A DNA stretch of 64,000 bases from NCBI GenBank assembly GCA_026018925.1, contig JAKSZU010000012.1, forward strand, positions 25,781,814-25,845,813. The letters run 5' to 3'. Positions within the stretch are counted from its first letter, which is position 1, and each line of letters begins with the position of its first letter. A model generated the notes under the pieces. The model searched no databases, had not been told where the DNA came from, and saw only the letters and a list, made by a program, of their open reading frames with translations. The DNA comes from Tupaia tana (taxonomy: Eukaryota; Chordata; Mammalia; Scandentia; Tupaiidae). Positions 22,555 to 33,800 of this stretch are shown here, piece by piece. Position numbers and translations under genes: made by a program.

Positions 22555-22960
22555 TTTTTAAAATTGTATTTTGTGATGTTTTGATATTCATATACATAGT
22601 GAATTGAACATTGTGGTCAAGCTAATTATCATATCCATCTTTTCACATAATTATACTTTTTTGTGACAAGAACTCTTGAGATCTACCATCTTAGCAAATT
22701 TTAAGTATTCTTTACATTAGTATTAACCAAGTCATCATGCTGTTCGATGGATCTCTAGGACTTATTTATCTTTCCTAAACAAAACTTTGTAGCCTTTAAT
22801 TAACATCTTCCCATTTCCACTTCTCACTGGTAACCACGATCCTTCTTTCTGCTCCTATGAATTCAACTTTTTAAAGTCTTACTCATAAAGCGGGATTATG
22901 CAATGTTTTTATGTCTGGCTGATTTCACTTAACATAATGTCGTCTTTATTTAGATGTCCC
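22555..22960 (-). mobile_element. L1 3'UTR fragment, antisense
   Basis: GATGTTTTGATATTCATATAC, TCAAGCTAATTATCATATCC, CTTCCCATTTCCACTTCTC, and CTGATTTCACTTAACATAAT are typical of antisense 3' ends of older mammalian L1 families (first motif given from 22576). Confidence 0.7.
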
Positions 22961-23885
22961 AAGTGCCTTTGCTTTCTCCTGCCCTCACTCTGCTCCCAGT
23001 GCTGGGTTATGCTTTTTGTAATATATGCTCCTGGGAAATGGGTTTCAGATGCCTAACGAAGGCACTACTGCCTGTGAGCAGTGTGGGAGGAAGGGGAAGA
23101 GCGGAAGTACAGACCATAAAAGTAACCTCCAGAGTCCCTGCAGGAGTCAGTTTAGGTTCCGGAATAGCTGGAAACAGGGCAGTCCAGTCTTCCAAAGCTG
23201 GTGAGTCTTATAATGGGGCCAGAGAAATTATCAAGAAGGATATATCAAGGAATGAGGTGGGAAAGTGAAGGGGGTTTAAGGGCCTGGTATGAAAAGAAGA
23301 GAAAACTAAATAGGGCCTGGTGTAGTAGATGTCTACCCGCCAAGGTACTTAGATCCTGGTACAAGTCATTGACCTAAGACTTTGATTTTTGTTAGAGCTG
23401 AAGCCGAGCCATTCTGTAGCTTATAGATATAGAACTTTAGTAGTTTCAAAGACACCTACCCATATTGCAGCTAGGAGGCCAAGGCTCTGTGCCTGGCTAG
23501 GTGAAACTCTTCCTATCTGCTCTAGTCTAAATTTATCCATGGGCCAAAATAATTGCTCTTTCTTTTATGCAATCATAGAACTGCAATGGGATCTGGGATT
23601 GGATCTTGCATTGTCATTTTGGTTAGTCTAAGACTTGCCTGAGATTTCCAGACTATCATTAGCTCATGGTCAGACACTGTGTTTTATTCATTGATACCTA
23701 GAACAAAGAACCACTGTGATTGCCCCTCTGTGACTATGAGTTTGGGAATATGAACTGATGGAACTGGAGTACTGAAGATCATAGCAATGCCCAGATGGCA
23801 GATGACTTATCATTTCTCAGATTAGGAGGCCTTAGTTTCACAAGAAGAATACAGAGAGAGAGGAAAAATGGACTCAGCTATTATG
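22961..23885. other. No gene or clear repeat recognised
   Basis: Somewhat GC-richer. A 104-codon + frame at 22954-23268 lacks any recognisable domain and is not called. Confidence 0.5.
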
Positions 23886-23887
23886 GG

Positions 23888-24010
23888 ATTGGGGGCCAGT
23901 AGGTGACATGGTGGTGAAGGCATTGGACACTCCCACATGGTTGGCAATGTTTCCAGTCCCTGACCTGGTGGCCTGCTTTTTCACTTTCTCTCTCTCTCTC
24001 TCTCTCTCTG

Positions 24011-24047
<37 letters not shown>

Positions 24048-24125
24048 CTCTCTGGTCAAATTAAAATAAAAGAATGAATAAATAAAAAATAAATAATTCT
24101 TGAAAACAACAACAAAAAAACAAGC
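23888..24125 (+). mobile_element. Short-type tRNA SINE, plus strand
   Basis: GGGGGCCAGTAGGTGACATG, GGACACTCCCACATGGTTGG, CTTTTTCACTTTC with a long TC run, then CTCTGGTCAAATTAAAATAA and an A-rich tail. Confidence 0.9.
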
Positions 24126-24339
24126 AAACCAAAAACAAAAACAAAAAAAATTACAAAGAACAACTCCATACTATAGCCCACAAAGATATACATCAATTAT
24201 ATGTAAACTGGAAATCATAATTAAAAAGTTATAAAGATAAAAAGGGACTACAGAACAAAGCTGAATGGTTATTATTATCTGAAAGGATCTATCATGCTAT
24301 AGGAACTTTGGAAAAAAGTCCTATATCAATTAAAAGGTC

Positions 24340-25165
24340 CTTGGAGACATTCTTTATTCTAGCCTTTCTCTGACTCTTCAGTCTTCCTTACACTACATTC
24401 CCCTCCTCTCCCCTGCCACCAAATACAGCCTTGCTTCTCCATTTGCGTGACAACTGTCTTTGTTCATATCTTGATCACTTTTCACTTGGACTATTTAGGA
24501 CTTTCCAGACAGCCTCCCTACCTTCTGTGATTTCCCTTTGTATCCATTTACTATGGTCTGAATGTTTGTGTTCCCATGAAATTACAAGTTGAAATCCTAA
24601 CCTGCAATGGTATTAGGAGGTAGAGCTTTGGGAGGTGATTAGGTCATGAAGACTCGTGATTGTGTTGAGTGCCTTTATAAAAGAGACTGTGGAGAGCTAG
24701 CTAGTCTCTTCCACTTGGCAAGAACACAGTGAGAATGCCCTGTCTATGAGGCAGGCAATGAGTCCTCACTGACAGGGATATACTGGTGCTCAGAACTGTG
24801 AGATATAAATGTTTGCTGCTGATAAGCCATCTAGTTTATGGTATTTTGTTACAGCAGCCCAGGTGGACTAAGAAACCATTTAAAGCATTTAACCTCCCTT
24901 TTTCACATACTCTGATTCCCTGCAGTACACAGGATGATGCCTACTCTCATACAGACCTCTATGGAACCTCGCAAGGCTGCGACTGATTACCTAAAACCTA
25001 TATCCTGACACTTTCCTCTTCTACTTCCTCTCCCTTCAAAACTTAGGCTCAACCTACCAGTCTCAAATGCCTCCTTATTAATCACTAGTTAACTTTCACC
25101 TAGGCAGGTCTTTCTGCTCTTACCTTTGCCTAAACAAGAAGTCTTCATTCTCTATAGGGGAACGT
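24340..25165 (+). mobile_element. L2 fragment interrupted by an LTR
   Basis: 24360-24545 (TTCACTTGGACTATTTAGGA, CAGCCTCCCTACC) and 24880-25165 (CTTTCACCTAGGCAGGTCTT, CAAGAAGTCTTC) look like L2 ORF2 and 3' sequence on either side of the LTR at 24551-24873. Confidence 0.45.
24551..24873 (+). mobile_element. MLT1-type MaLR LTR
   Basis: TATGGTCTGAATGTTTGTGT, GTTGAAATCCTAACCTGCAA, GGAGGTGATTAGGTCATGAA, CTCAGAACTGTGAGATATAA and GGTATTTTGTTACAGCAGCC follow MLT1 LTR order. Ancient, non-coding solo LTR. Confidence 0.8.
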
Positions 25166-25670
25166 CATCTCTCTTTTCTGTGTTTACAACATGATAGTCT
25201 TAGCTTGTCATCATGTCTCTAGACCTAGAAGAACTTCACAATGGTATTTAGAGTTAGTATCTTTTATTCTATTGCATAAATGGAAAAACTGGGCACCATA
25301 GAATTTAAATAACTTTCAAGCGCACACAATATAAGAGAATTGGAATTGATTTCTTTCTGAGGCCAACTTTTAAACCAAGGCTATCACATTGCTTCATTCT
25401 CTGTAATTTTGTTTCTTTTCCACTGTTTTGTGATTGCCATTATTAAAGCCACAGCTACACATACTCTATTATAAGTGTCTGCAAGAAAATGTCTTCAATT
25501 AAGTAAGCTCTCAGAAGATGGAGGTTTTTGCTTCATCTCTATTATACACTAGTATGCCTTAAGACCAGATGCTGAGAAAATGTTATTTTCTCACTTGTTT
25601 AAATGGATCAAATCATTCTGAGAAGCCATATTTCAGATTATTGGAAAGGAAAACAGTCTTTTCAGAAAAG
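25166..25670. other. Mostly unrecognised; possible MIR trace
   Basis: 25225-25400 resembles a reverse MIR (ATGGAAAAACTGGGCACCAT, AAATAACTTTCAAGCGCACA). Nothing else recognised. Confidence 0.4.
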
Positions 25671-25683
25671 GTATTATTTTTTC

Positions 25684-25973
25684 TTTTTCTTTTTTTTTTT
25701 TTTTTTTTTTTTTTTTTGAGAGGTTTTTGCTATAGGACGTGTGTGCTCGCCAGAAAGACAGAGGGAGACAGAGAGACAGAAAGTGAGAAATAACCACCAC
25801 CGCCCACCCAAGGGGAGATGGCCACACTGAATCCCTTCTCCATTCTCTTCTCGGGATCTTGGCATGCAACCATACATGCCCAGAGTGAGTTTAAGCCACT
25901 GGGTCTGGGACTTGAGCCATGGTCGACTACATGGGAGTCCAGTGACATAGCCATTACACCAACTGCTGGTCCT
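25684..25973 (-). mobile_element. Long-type tRNA SINE with target duplication
   Basis: GAGAGGTTTTTGCTATAGGA to CATTACACCAACTGCTGGTC; target duplication GAAAAGGTAT at 25665-25674 and 25974-25983. Confidence 0.92.
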
Positions 25974-26094
25974 GAAAAGGTATGCTTTAATCCTTCTTAT
26001 GTCTTAGATTCACATTGTGAGTCATTTTCCTAGTCACATATGAGAATAAAGAGCAGAACTGATACATAGTGTTCCTTCTCTAGATTTTTATTTT

Positions 26095-26325
26095 TATTTT
26101 TTTATTATTTCAAAGTTTATTTATTTCTTCCATGAATGAGAGAGAAAGAGATAGAGCAGCCCAATAGGGTCCCAATCCACCCCGTCTCAGCCAGCTCAGG
26201 ATCATGGGCGTATGTTTGCCTGGTGTATTTAGAGAGGCCTCTGGACCTGAACCAATATGTTCCCATGTGGGATTGCCTTGCAGAACAATGAGTTTTACCA
26301 CTGTACGACTGGCCGGCCTCCCTGT
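26095..26325 (-). mobile_element. tRNA-derived SINE, 'CCATGAATGAGAGA' tail type
   Basis: TTCTTCCATGAATGAGAGAG, AATAGGGTCCCAATCCACC, ATCATGGGCGTATGTTTGCC, ATGTTCCCATGTGGGATTGC, head CTGTACGACTGGCCGGCC. Confidence 0.8.
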
Positions 26326-26329
26326 TTCG

Positions 26330-27275
26330 GTTTTAACTCCTAAGTCCTTGCTTTGTCCTAAAAGCCCTCCAATGGGTAGAAAATGTTTGTTTTACTCTAG
26401 TGTGTATTGTATTATCTGTGTTTAGAAGGTCTAGAATAATCAAAGTGAAAATCCTTAAGACTAATAAATACCCTTGTTTTCTTCTCTGGTAGCTCAAGTC
26501 TGATACCATTTCAAACACACTTGATCCCTCCTACATTAGGTTTGTCCAATGGAACAGGAGGGCAGGCTCAGCCATTCCATGTAAGACTGATGATATCTCT
26601 GGGGCTCCCTCTGTCATCCTCTGACTCCCTACCCCTTTCCTGCCTTTTTGGCTGCCACAGTCATTACTGTTTCCCTTAGTACTTGGTCACTTGTTCTTTG
26701 TGTAGTAGTGATGGGAAACAGGTGGTATCCCACAAAAGAAAACCAGAATCAAAGCAAAAGGGTTTATAGAACGTAGATTTCATAAGCTAGAGTAGTTAGA
26801 TTCTGGCTAGAAGGAGACGTGGATGATTTTAGTTACCAGGTAAATGGGTTCCTGTATGGAAAAAACTCTGTCACTGACTAGCTTCTATGTTACCTTTGGT
26901 GAAACTCAACTACTCTAAATACTTTTTCTGAAGATTCCTAATCCTAGCCCTCAAAGATGTTTCTTGGGAGAGAATTAATTTCCTTAGGGTCTTGAAGAGG
27001 CACTATCTCTTTTAGGAATTCTTTGCTAAGTTGTAAATTTATATTAACAAAACAATTTCATTGCCTCAAAGTAGATAGCAAGGAAGAAGAGTGGAAGTTT
27101 GTCCCTGAGCTTCTAATGGTGTCTTCTATTGGACACTCAAGCCGGGGCATGTCAAATATTTTTGTTTACAAATATGTATTTCAACCCTGAGTATGAAAAG
27201 CCAAATTATTGGAAGATTTCTAAGATAAAACATGTTACATGTGGGAAGCGTTTAGCTCAAAGTAGAAAAATTATG
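26330..27275. other. No gene or clear repeat recognised
   Basis: Unique-looking sequence. Confidence 0.5.
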
Positions 27276-27285
27276 ACTCTGGACC

Positions 27286-27560
27286 TTTTTTTTTTTTTTT
27301 TTTTTGGAGAGGTTTTTGCTCGCTATCGGGCGCGTGTGCTCGCCAGACAGACAGAGAGAGACATAGAGACAGAAAGCGAGAAATCACCCCCCGGGGGGAT
27401 GGTCATGCCGCAATCCCTTCTCCTCCATTCTCCTTTCGGGATCTTGGGCACGTACGCACACGCGCCCGGCGTGAGTTTTAAGCCACCGGGTCCAGGACAC
27501 AAACCGCGGTCAACTACGTAGGAGTCCAGCGACATAGCCATTACGCTAACTGCTGGTTCC
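27286..27560 (-). mobile_element. Young long-type tRNA SINE
   Basis: GGAGAGGTTTTTGCTCGCTA to CATTACGCTAACTGCTGGTT; short target duplication CTGGACC at 27279-27285 and 27561-27567. Confidence 0.93.
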
Positions 27561-27569
27561 CTGGACCAT

Positions 27570-28620
27570 TGTTCAAAAGGAACAGAAAGGACTTATTTCC
27601 AGGGTGCTGCATAAAGACACCGGCTGACTTATTACTACTAGCAAGACTAGTGATCCCTGTTATGAGACAAAACAAAAGGAGAAGATGTTCAGATTTCCAG
27701 AGTAGTCTACTTGGAAAGTAACTACATTGTGTCCAAAGCAGAACATAACTTTTCTCTCACCTCACACGTGTCCCGAACGGCAGGTAATTCCCTCCTGCCT
27801 CAGAGGAAAAGGCATTTCTTCTCCAGACAAATGGTTACCTGCTCTCATCCTGCAAGTTGAAAATGATGCTGTTGCTGAGTGCCCAACATGGCCACTTAGT
27901 TTTCCCGTAAGGGAGCAAACTCATATTTTTATTGTTTTGTTCTATTACTATAGTACCTAACTTGAGGCTCTCAGTTTTTGCCAGGTGGATAGTACTCACT
28001 CATGACTTTCAATCTAGAATTTTCTTTTGTGACAAGAGGAATGTAGAGAAATAGAATTTTATTCTATCAAATACTTATTCCCCCTCCTAAATCAGTCAGA
28101 CCAACAATACTTACAAATTCTTAGCCTAAACTTTAGACTTTAAAGCATGTTTTGTTTTTTCTGTAATTATTTTACATGCTATATCTTTTACCCTATTTTT
28201 TTCTTTTGAAGAACAAGAAACACTTCTTAATTAGCAAACTTGAATTTTCTCCTGAGCTCTGGGCATTTTATACTCTGAATGACTATTGAAAAACTCCTCT
28301 TGACAATTTAGCAAATATTTCCTCATAAAAGTTAAAATATAAATTGATTTTCTTATTCTTAAAACTCTCTCATTTTCCCCATCGCCTCCTCTCACTGAGG
28401 GTTTCATTATTTCTGTCACATAAACTCAAAAATATAAAGTCATCTTTATCACTGTGGCTTGATATTCAAGACCTTAGTGTATGCATTTATTTTTCTGTTT
28501 TTTTTTTTTTTTTCCAATCATCTTGCCCAATAGCATGCTTGGGCAATGCTTATATAATGAATTCTAAATACCTTTATTTATTCATTCCATTTATGTAATT
28601 CTTAATGATTTCAATTTCTT
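27570..28620. other. No gene or clear repeat recognised
   Basis: AT-rich; a poly-T run at 28498-28514. Confidence 0.5.
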
Positions 28621-28624
28621 CTCT

Positions 28625-28730
28625 ATTATTTTTTCCTCTTTTCTTTTCTTTTTTCCCTTTTCTTTCCTCTTTTCTTTTCTTTTTTCTTTTCTCTTTTCTT
28701 TTCTTGTTTTTTTTTTTTTTTTTTTTTTTT
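28625..28730 (+). repeat. Irregular TTTTC/TTTCC pyrimidine tract
   Basis: About 105 bp almost purely of C and T, ending in poly-T of the adjacent SINE. Confidence 0.9.
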
Positions 28731-28972
28731 AACTGCCAGAGAGTGTGTGTGCTTGCCAAAGAGAGACAGAAAGAGGGAGAGATGGAGAGAAATAAAGCAC
28801 CTCTGAATGGGCCTAGTCACACTGCAATCCTTTTTCCTCCATTTCTCCATCCCGTTGGGACTTCAGGGATGCAGGCACATGTGCCCTGTGCATCTCTCAA
28901 ACTGCCAGGGCAGGGACTCAAACCACAGTCGACCATGTGGGATCCGACTTCCTTAACCTCTAGGGTGTGGAA
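28731..28972 (-). mobile_element. tRNA-derived SINE, old
   Basis: AACTGCCAGAGAGTGTGTG, GGGCCTAGTCACACTGCAAT, GGACTCAAACCACAGTCGAC, head CTTCCTTAACCTCTAGGG. Confidence 0.8.
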
Positions 28973-28975
28973 TTA

Positions 28976-30015
28976 GACTTGATTTTTATTTTGAATTGGC
29001 TCTTTAATCCTTTTCTTCATGTCTACAGTGAAGAAAAGGCTCTTGCTGTAAAGAAGGGGATCGTTATCTAAGAGGTGGGCATGAGCTTGCTGCAGTTTCA
29101 AAGATATAGAACAATTCACAGAACCGATCAGGAAACAGCCTCTAGAAAGGACTAGGAACACCCCTGACCCACTGTCTTTTTGGTGGTAAAATGTGGCTAC
29201 GCTTCCTCAGGGGAGAAAAAGAAAGCACTAACACTACCTCGTTCAATAAGATAAGAGTGGTTTGTTTTGGGATACTATCCTTGTGACTGACTAGCTCATA
29301 GGCTGGTCACAGCAAGGAGCCCCCAGGTCCCTCTAGAGTAGCACATGTCAAGAAATCACATTGGTGAACTAAAGACAGCCATGCTGTGCAATCCTCTAGA
29401 TACTTAATGGTGGTCTTGGATCCTTGATATTCCTGCAGTCTCCAGCCCTCTTTCAACTTTGTACTAAGGCTAACACAGCATTTCTCCTGTCTTCTAAGTT
29501 TCAAAATGAGTTCCTTCTTTGGAAGAACAGAAAGATTCCTCCTCTCCTCGAAGATCCTGCTTTTTATGTGGAAACATGTTATAGCACATGCGGTTTCACG
29601 TATCCTGGTGTACTCCTCGGTCCTGACTGTCTGTCACCAGGACAGGGCAGTTACAATCCTTCCCACAGGAACCAAACCAAAGAAAACACTTGAATTGTCA
29701 CGAAGAAAAACAACAACATTTAATTCAATAATGGAATGAATGTCATTATGCTTTAAAGTGACACTCTCTTTCAGGCAAGAAGAAATTACTGCTCTTGGAT
29801 AGGGTCAAGAGCTATTCTATCTCCAATCCAGTATCTCCTGAAGAATGAAAATAAAGAGTCAAGCCCTGTTTAGTTCTATGGAGTAGAGAGCTGGGCTTTT
29901 CTTGGGCCTACACGGAGTCAGCTAGCCAGAGCTCTCCATGTAGCTATCCCTTCTAAACCCTGACAGAAGGAAGGGCTTAGCTAAAAGATTGTGTTTGTCA
30001 AGGCTAAAGGATGTA
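28976..30015. other. No gene or clear repeat recognised
   Basis: Unique-looking sequence upstream of OR gene 2; no copy of the 36.5/45.2-kb promoter block here. Confidence 0.5.
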
Positions 30016-30019
30016 GTAG

Positions 30020-30225
30020 CTGGAAACAGGGACTCTAGAGTCGGACTCTAGTTAGACTCTCTAGTTCACAGTCCTGGCTTCACCACTTACTGGCTCCCTA
30101 ATCTCGACAAAACTGCTTCTCTTTGTGTCTCCTTCACTATCTATAAAAATAACGTAATGATACTAATTAGTCTACAGTATTTTATAGAAGGATAAAATGA
30201 GGTAAATAAAAAGCACTAGTACAGG
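30020..30225 (+). mobile_element. MIR SINE upstream of OR gene 2
   Basis: GGACTCTAGAGTCGGACTCT, CCTGGCTTCACCACTTACTG, CTCCTTCACTATCTATAAAA and AGGATAAAATGAGGTAAATA match MIR order. A similar MIR lies at the matching distance upstream of gene 3. Confidence 0.8.
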
Positions 30226-30339
30226 ATACGGGCTCAGTTAAACACCCGTGATGATAATGATGAGATAATCATAGTGATTTAGAAACTTTAGCCTAAGGGT
30301 CTCAGAAACCCAAGTTCTTCTGTATCTAGAACACAGCTT

Positions 30340-30406
30340 TCTGTGCTGATATGCTTCTGTCCTGCATTTTAAGGTACCCTGGACTTCCAGCTTGACCATC
30401 CTTCTC
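30340..30406 (+). other. Possible 5'UTR and splice acceptor of OR gene 2
   Basis: ATGCTTCTGTCCTGCATTTTAAG, broken here as ATGCTTCTGTCC then TGCATTTTAAG, ends at about 30372 and reads as a pyrimidine-rich 3' splice site about 35 bp before the ATG. A second candidate is GGACTTCCAG ending at 30390. The upstream exon is not identified; the promoter block seen for genes 3 and 4 is not found upstream of gene 2. Confidence 0.35.
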
Positions 30407-31348
30407 ATGGCAGCACCCAGCAACGACTCCGCAGCCCTAGTCTCTGAATTCCTCCTCATCTGCTTCCCTAACTTCCAGCGCTGGCAGCACTGGCTGTCCT
30501 TGCCCCTCAGCCTCCTCTTCCTCCTGGCCATGGGGGCCAACGCCATCCTCCTAATCACCATCCGGCTGGAGGCTGCTCTACACGAGCCCATGTACTACCT
30601 TCTGAGCCTCCTCTCCCTGCTGGACATTGTTCTCTGCCTAACTGTCATCCCCAAGGTCCTGGCCATCTTCTGGTTTGATCTCAGGTCCATCAGCTTCTCT
30701 GCTTGCTTCCTCCAGATGTTTGTCATGAACAGCTTCCTGACTATGGAGTCCTGCACATTCATGGTTATGGCCTATGACCGCTATGTGGCCATTTGCCATC
30801 CACTGCGGTATCCCTCCATCATCACTGACCAGTTTGTGGTTAGTGCTGCCATCTTTGTCATAGCCCGAAATGCCCTCTTTTCTCTTCCTGTTCCAGTCCT
30901 TTCCGCCAGACTCAAATACTGTGCAGGAAACATTATCAAGAACTGCATCTGCACGAACCTTTCTGTCTCCAAACTCTCTTGTGATGATATCACTTTCAAT
31001 CGACTTTACCAGTTTGTAGCAGGCTGGACCCTGTTGGGCTCTGACCTCATCCTTATTGTTGTCTCCTACTCCTTTATTTTGAAAGTTGTGCTAAGGATTA
31101 AAGCAGAGGGTGCTGCGGCCAAGGCCCTGAGCACGTGTGGTTCTCACTTCATCCTCATCCTCTTCTTCAGCACGGTCCTCTTGGTTCTGGTCATCACTAA
31201 CCTGGCCAGGAAGAAAATTCCCCCAGATGTTCCCATCCTGCTCAACATCCTGCACCACCTCATCCCCCCAGCTCTGAACCCCATTGTTTATGGTGTGAGA
31301 ACCAAGGAGATCAAGCAGGGAATCCAGAACCTACTGAGGAGGCTCTAA
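30407..31348 (+). CDS. OR56A-like: Olfactory receptor, class I, OR56A-like (gene 2)
   Basis: Intact single-exon OR of 313 residues. Hallmarks: NDS glycosylation site at residues 6-8, PMYYLLSLLSLLD from residue 61, MAYDRYVAIC at 121-130, KALSTCGSH at 239-247 and NPIVYG at 291-296. The open frame extends upstream to a TTG at 30392, which is not a mammalian start, so the ATG at 30407 (G at +4) is used; it also matches the paralogues. The second extracellular loop differs from genes 3 and 4 (NALFSLPVPVLSA against NGLLTMPIPILSS in gene 3), whereas the last 75 residues are almost identical to theirs. An AATAAA about 50 bp after the stop (31401) could be a polyadenylation signal. It starts the first unit of the tandem duplication. 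It should be a seven-helix odorant receptor with unknown ligand. Confidence 0.95.
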   Translation: MAAPSNDSAALVSEFLLICFPNFQRWQHWLSLPLSLLFLLAMGANAILLITIRLEAALHEPMYYLLSLLSLLDIVLCLTVIPKVLAIFWFDLRSISFSACFLQMFVMNSFLTMESCTFMVMAYDRYVAICHPLRYPSIITDQFVVSAAIFVIARNALFSLPVPVLSARLKYCAGNIIKNCICTNLSVSKLSCDDITFNRLYQFVAGWTLLGSDLILIVVSYSFILKVVLRIKAEGAAAKALSTCGSHFILILFFSTVLLVLVITNLARKKIPPDVPILLNILHHLIPPALNPIVYGVRTKEIKQGIQNLLRRL

Positions 31349-31439
31349 GAGGTAAAAAGAATCAGATTCACCTATGAAATTGTTAAAAAAAAAAAAAAGA
31401 AATAAAAAATTTGTATGTTGGAAGGAAAACTTCACTTAA

Positions 31440-31622
31440 AAATTTTTAAATCTTATTTTAATTTTTCTCATTTTTTTCATTTACTATATATCTTTACATT
31501 CCACTGTATATCTTTATAAAATTGAAAATGAAAATTTCCAGAAATTACTATACACATTGTCATCAACAGATAATTCTCCAATTTTTGGTCCATTGAATTA
31601 TTTTCCCTTGATTGCTTTATAA
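31440..31622 (-). mobile_element. L1 3' fragment private to unit A
   Basis: TTTACTATATATCTTTACAT and CATCAACAGATAATTCTCCA are shared in order with the other L1 3' pieces near this cluster. Absent at the matching place in unit B (about 40200). Confidence 0.55.
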
Positions 31623-31679
31623 TATTGGAATGAATCACGAACCTTTTTCTCAGTATCTCAGGCAACTATGAAAACACTC

Positions 31680-33239
31680 ATTTGTGAATTTTTGTTTCTT
31701 GCTGCTTCAAAGGAAACGTCCCTTCCCTGGATTCTGCAATTACCTGGGATGTTCCCCTCAGTTAGCCCATGACTGAAAGTACTGCCAACCCTTAGCCAAA
31801 TGGGTCTGCAATAGAGTAGAAGTGGTTGATTGACCACTGCAAAGGAAACTTAATGCCCTTAAAAAGATCTGCCTGTCTACTGATTTATGAATGTCCCAGG
31901 TCTCTTTCCTGTCCCTCCTTCAGCCTGGCAGAGTCCTTCCTACTTTTTGCATCATGAAGGGAATGTTGGGCTTATGTATATATTGACCCCAGAACTTTGG
32001 CTCTTGGGGTCAAGCTCTCTGCCCCAGACATCCCTGAGTCTCTCTGACATTCATGGCTAATGTGCCATTCATTGGCTCCTCAGATCTTCCCGAATCTAGA
32101 AAAATTTAGTCTGAGTCACCGCTTTGAGTGCAGCATCTCCTATTTATTTTAATGAAGATTTGTTTTGTTCAGTTTTTTGTTGCTAAAGGTTGATGACGAT
32201 TTATTTATTTATTTAGATATTTGTTTTTTCTAGTTGGGTAATAGTTGTAGTGTTTGAAATGTTAAATATTTTGTTATTATCTACAACTTCGTGTCTTTAT
32301 GATCTTCATTTTATCTCATTTCATATAACTCTAAGGAACATAGAAATTTCAATCAAATTTCAAGCATCATCCCTATCCCATCCTGATCTGCCCATTCTAG
32401 GCACAAATGAATAGGACTATGCATTCCCTCATTACCCTTTTTGTCTTGGGTTCCATCCTGAGATGTGCTTGGGTAAAGCCGCCCAATTTTCCAGACCTGA
32501 AAGCTCGAGGGTTTGCTAGTTTTTATAGAAATGTGTGTCTCACTGTTTTGCAATCGCTTTCATAATAATACCACACATGAGCCCAGTATCTCCAAGGACC
32601 ATTTTACAGTACTAATCTGTCTCTTCTGAGGATGAAAGTTATGATTTCAAGCCCATAATTTTCCAAACATCATTTGCCAACTTTCCCCATTGGTCCCTTC
32701 TACTTTCTTTTGTATTGAAGCTTCTCTTTGCTGAGTGATTTGTATCACAATTTTACATTTCTACAGTATTCCAAAAAATGTTATATGCTACAGCATTTTA
32801 AAATGACAAACCTTCTATGTTCTGGCATTAACATATTTTATATTTGTCTCAAATTTTTTCTTCTTCTGTAGTCATGACAAACTGCTCACTACTTCTGGAA
32901 TATTTGCAATATTCGGTTTGCTGTCTCTCTTTAATCATTTGACACTTTCTCCATTATTCTTCTTTTATTAGAATCAAGAGTTAGCACACCCAATTTTTTC
33001 CTACTAGGCTACCTTCTATAGGGGGTTTCCCTTCTTTGTCCTTTCAAATTAAATTGTTACTCACACATCATGAGTAGCTATATGTATTTCTCTGACATTG
33101 TTATAAGCTTCTTTTAGGTTGAGAGAATATTTTATTTATCTTTTAAATTCTGTATGGTTACTTTTACTGTTCCTTATATAAAGAAATTTAAAATAAAAAT
33201 GAGTTGAACAAGATGGAACATTTTATAAGTGAAGGTCTC
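31680..33239 (+). other. Duplicated non-coding 3' flank of OR gene 2
   Basis: No gene. Aligns with 40255-41945, for example CAGTATCTCAGGCAACTATG, CCCAGGTCTCTTTCCTGTCC and AATGAGTTGAACAAGATGGA. Confidence 0.8.
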
Positions 33240-33405
33240 CTTTAAAAATTAATTTAATTTAATTTATTATTATTATTTTTAAATTTTTTATTATAGGGCA
33301 CACGTAAGCACCAGAAAGAGAGAGAAAGTGAGAAAGCAAGCAGCCAGGTCCGAGAGTTGAACCATGGTTGACCATGTGGGAGTCTTAACCACCTAAGTGC
33401 GTCTC
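33240..33405 (-). mobile_element. Short-type SINE private to unit A
   Basis: TTATTATAGGGCACACGTAA, AAGCAGCCAGGTCCGAGAG, ACCATGGTTGACCATGTGGG. The matching position in unit B (about 41945) passes straight from ACATTTTATAAGT to ATCTCTTTCTTTGAG, so the insertion is later than the duplication. Confidence 0.85.
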
Positions 33406-33539
33406 TTATTTCTCTCTTTCTTTGAGAACTATTTGGAAACGATGGTCAAATCTTGTATAATCAATATTATTGTTCTTGTAGTGCCTAACAGAGAGGTTTG
33501 TCTTTCTTTAGCTCTAAAGAAATTTTTATATAGTGAGGG

Positions 33540-33800
33540 CCACTAGGACTGAGACAGCCTGGATAATCTGAGTTGGATTCTCAGATAAACCATTTGGCTA
33601 AATATGTATACTTGGATTTTATGAACTTTGGCTAAACTTATGAAGTCTTGTTTTCATTACCTTGAAAATGGTGATATTTATCTTATTTCTCATTGTTTTG
33701 AAGAGCAAAGAAACCAGTCATTAAAACTTTTGTACAGTGCCTTTTGTTACATATACATTAAATAAATTTTTATTGTTGATGTTATTATTATTTCTCTGTG
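33540..33800 (+). mobile_element. MIR SINE (duplicated at 42060-42320)
   Basis: GAGTTGGATTCTCAGATAAA, TACCTTGAAAATGGTGATAT, TTTTGAAGAGCAAAGAAACC. Present in both units, so older than the duplication. Confidence 0.6.

Noticed and set aside
22954..23268. 104-codon plus-strand frame
   Set aside because: No domain, no context, no codon-bias support.
30392..30406. Upstream extensions of OR frames starting at 30392, 47051 and 55909
   Set aside because: The codons there are TTG, not ATG; mammalian ORs start at the downstream ATGs 30407, 47069 and 55918, which align with each other.
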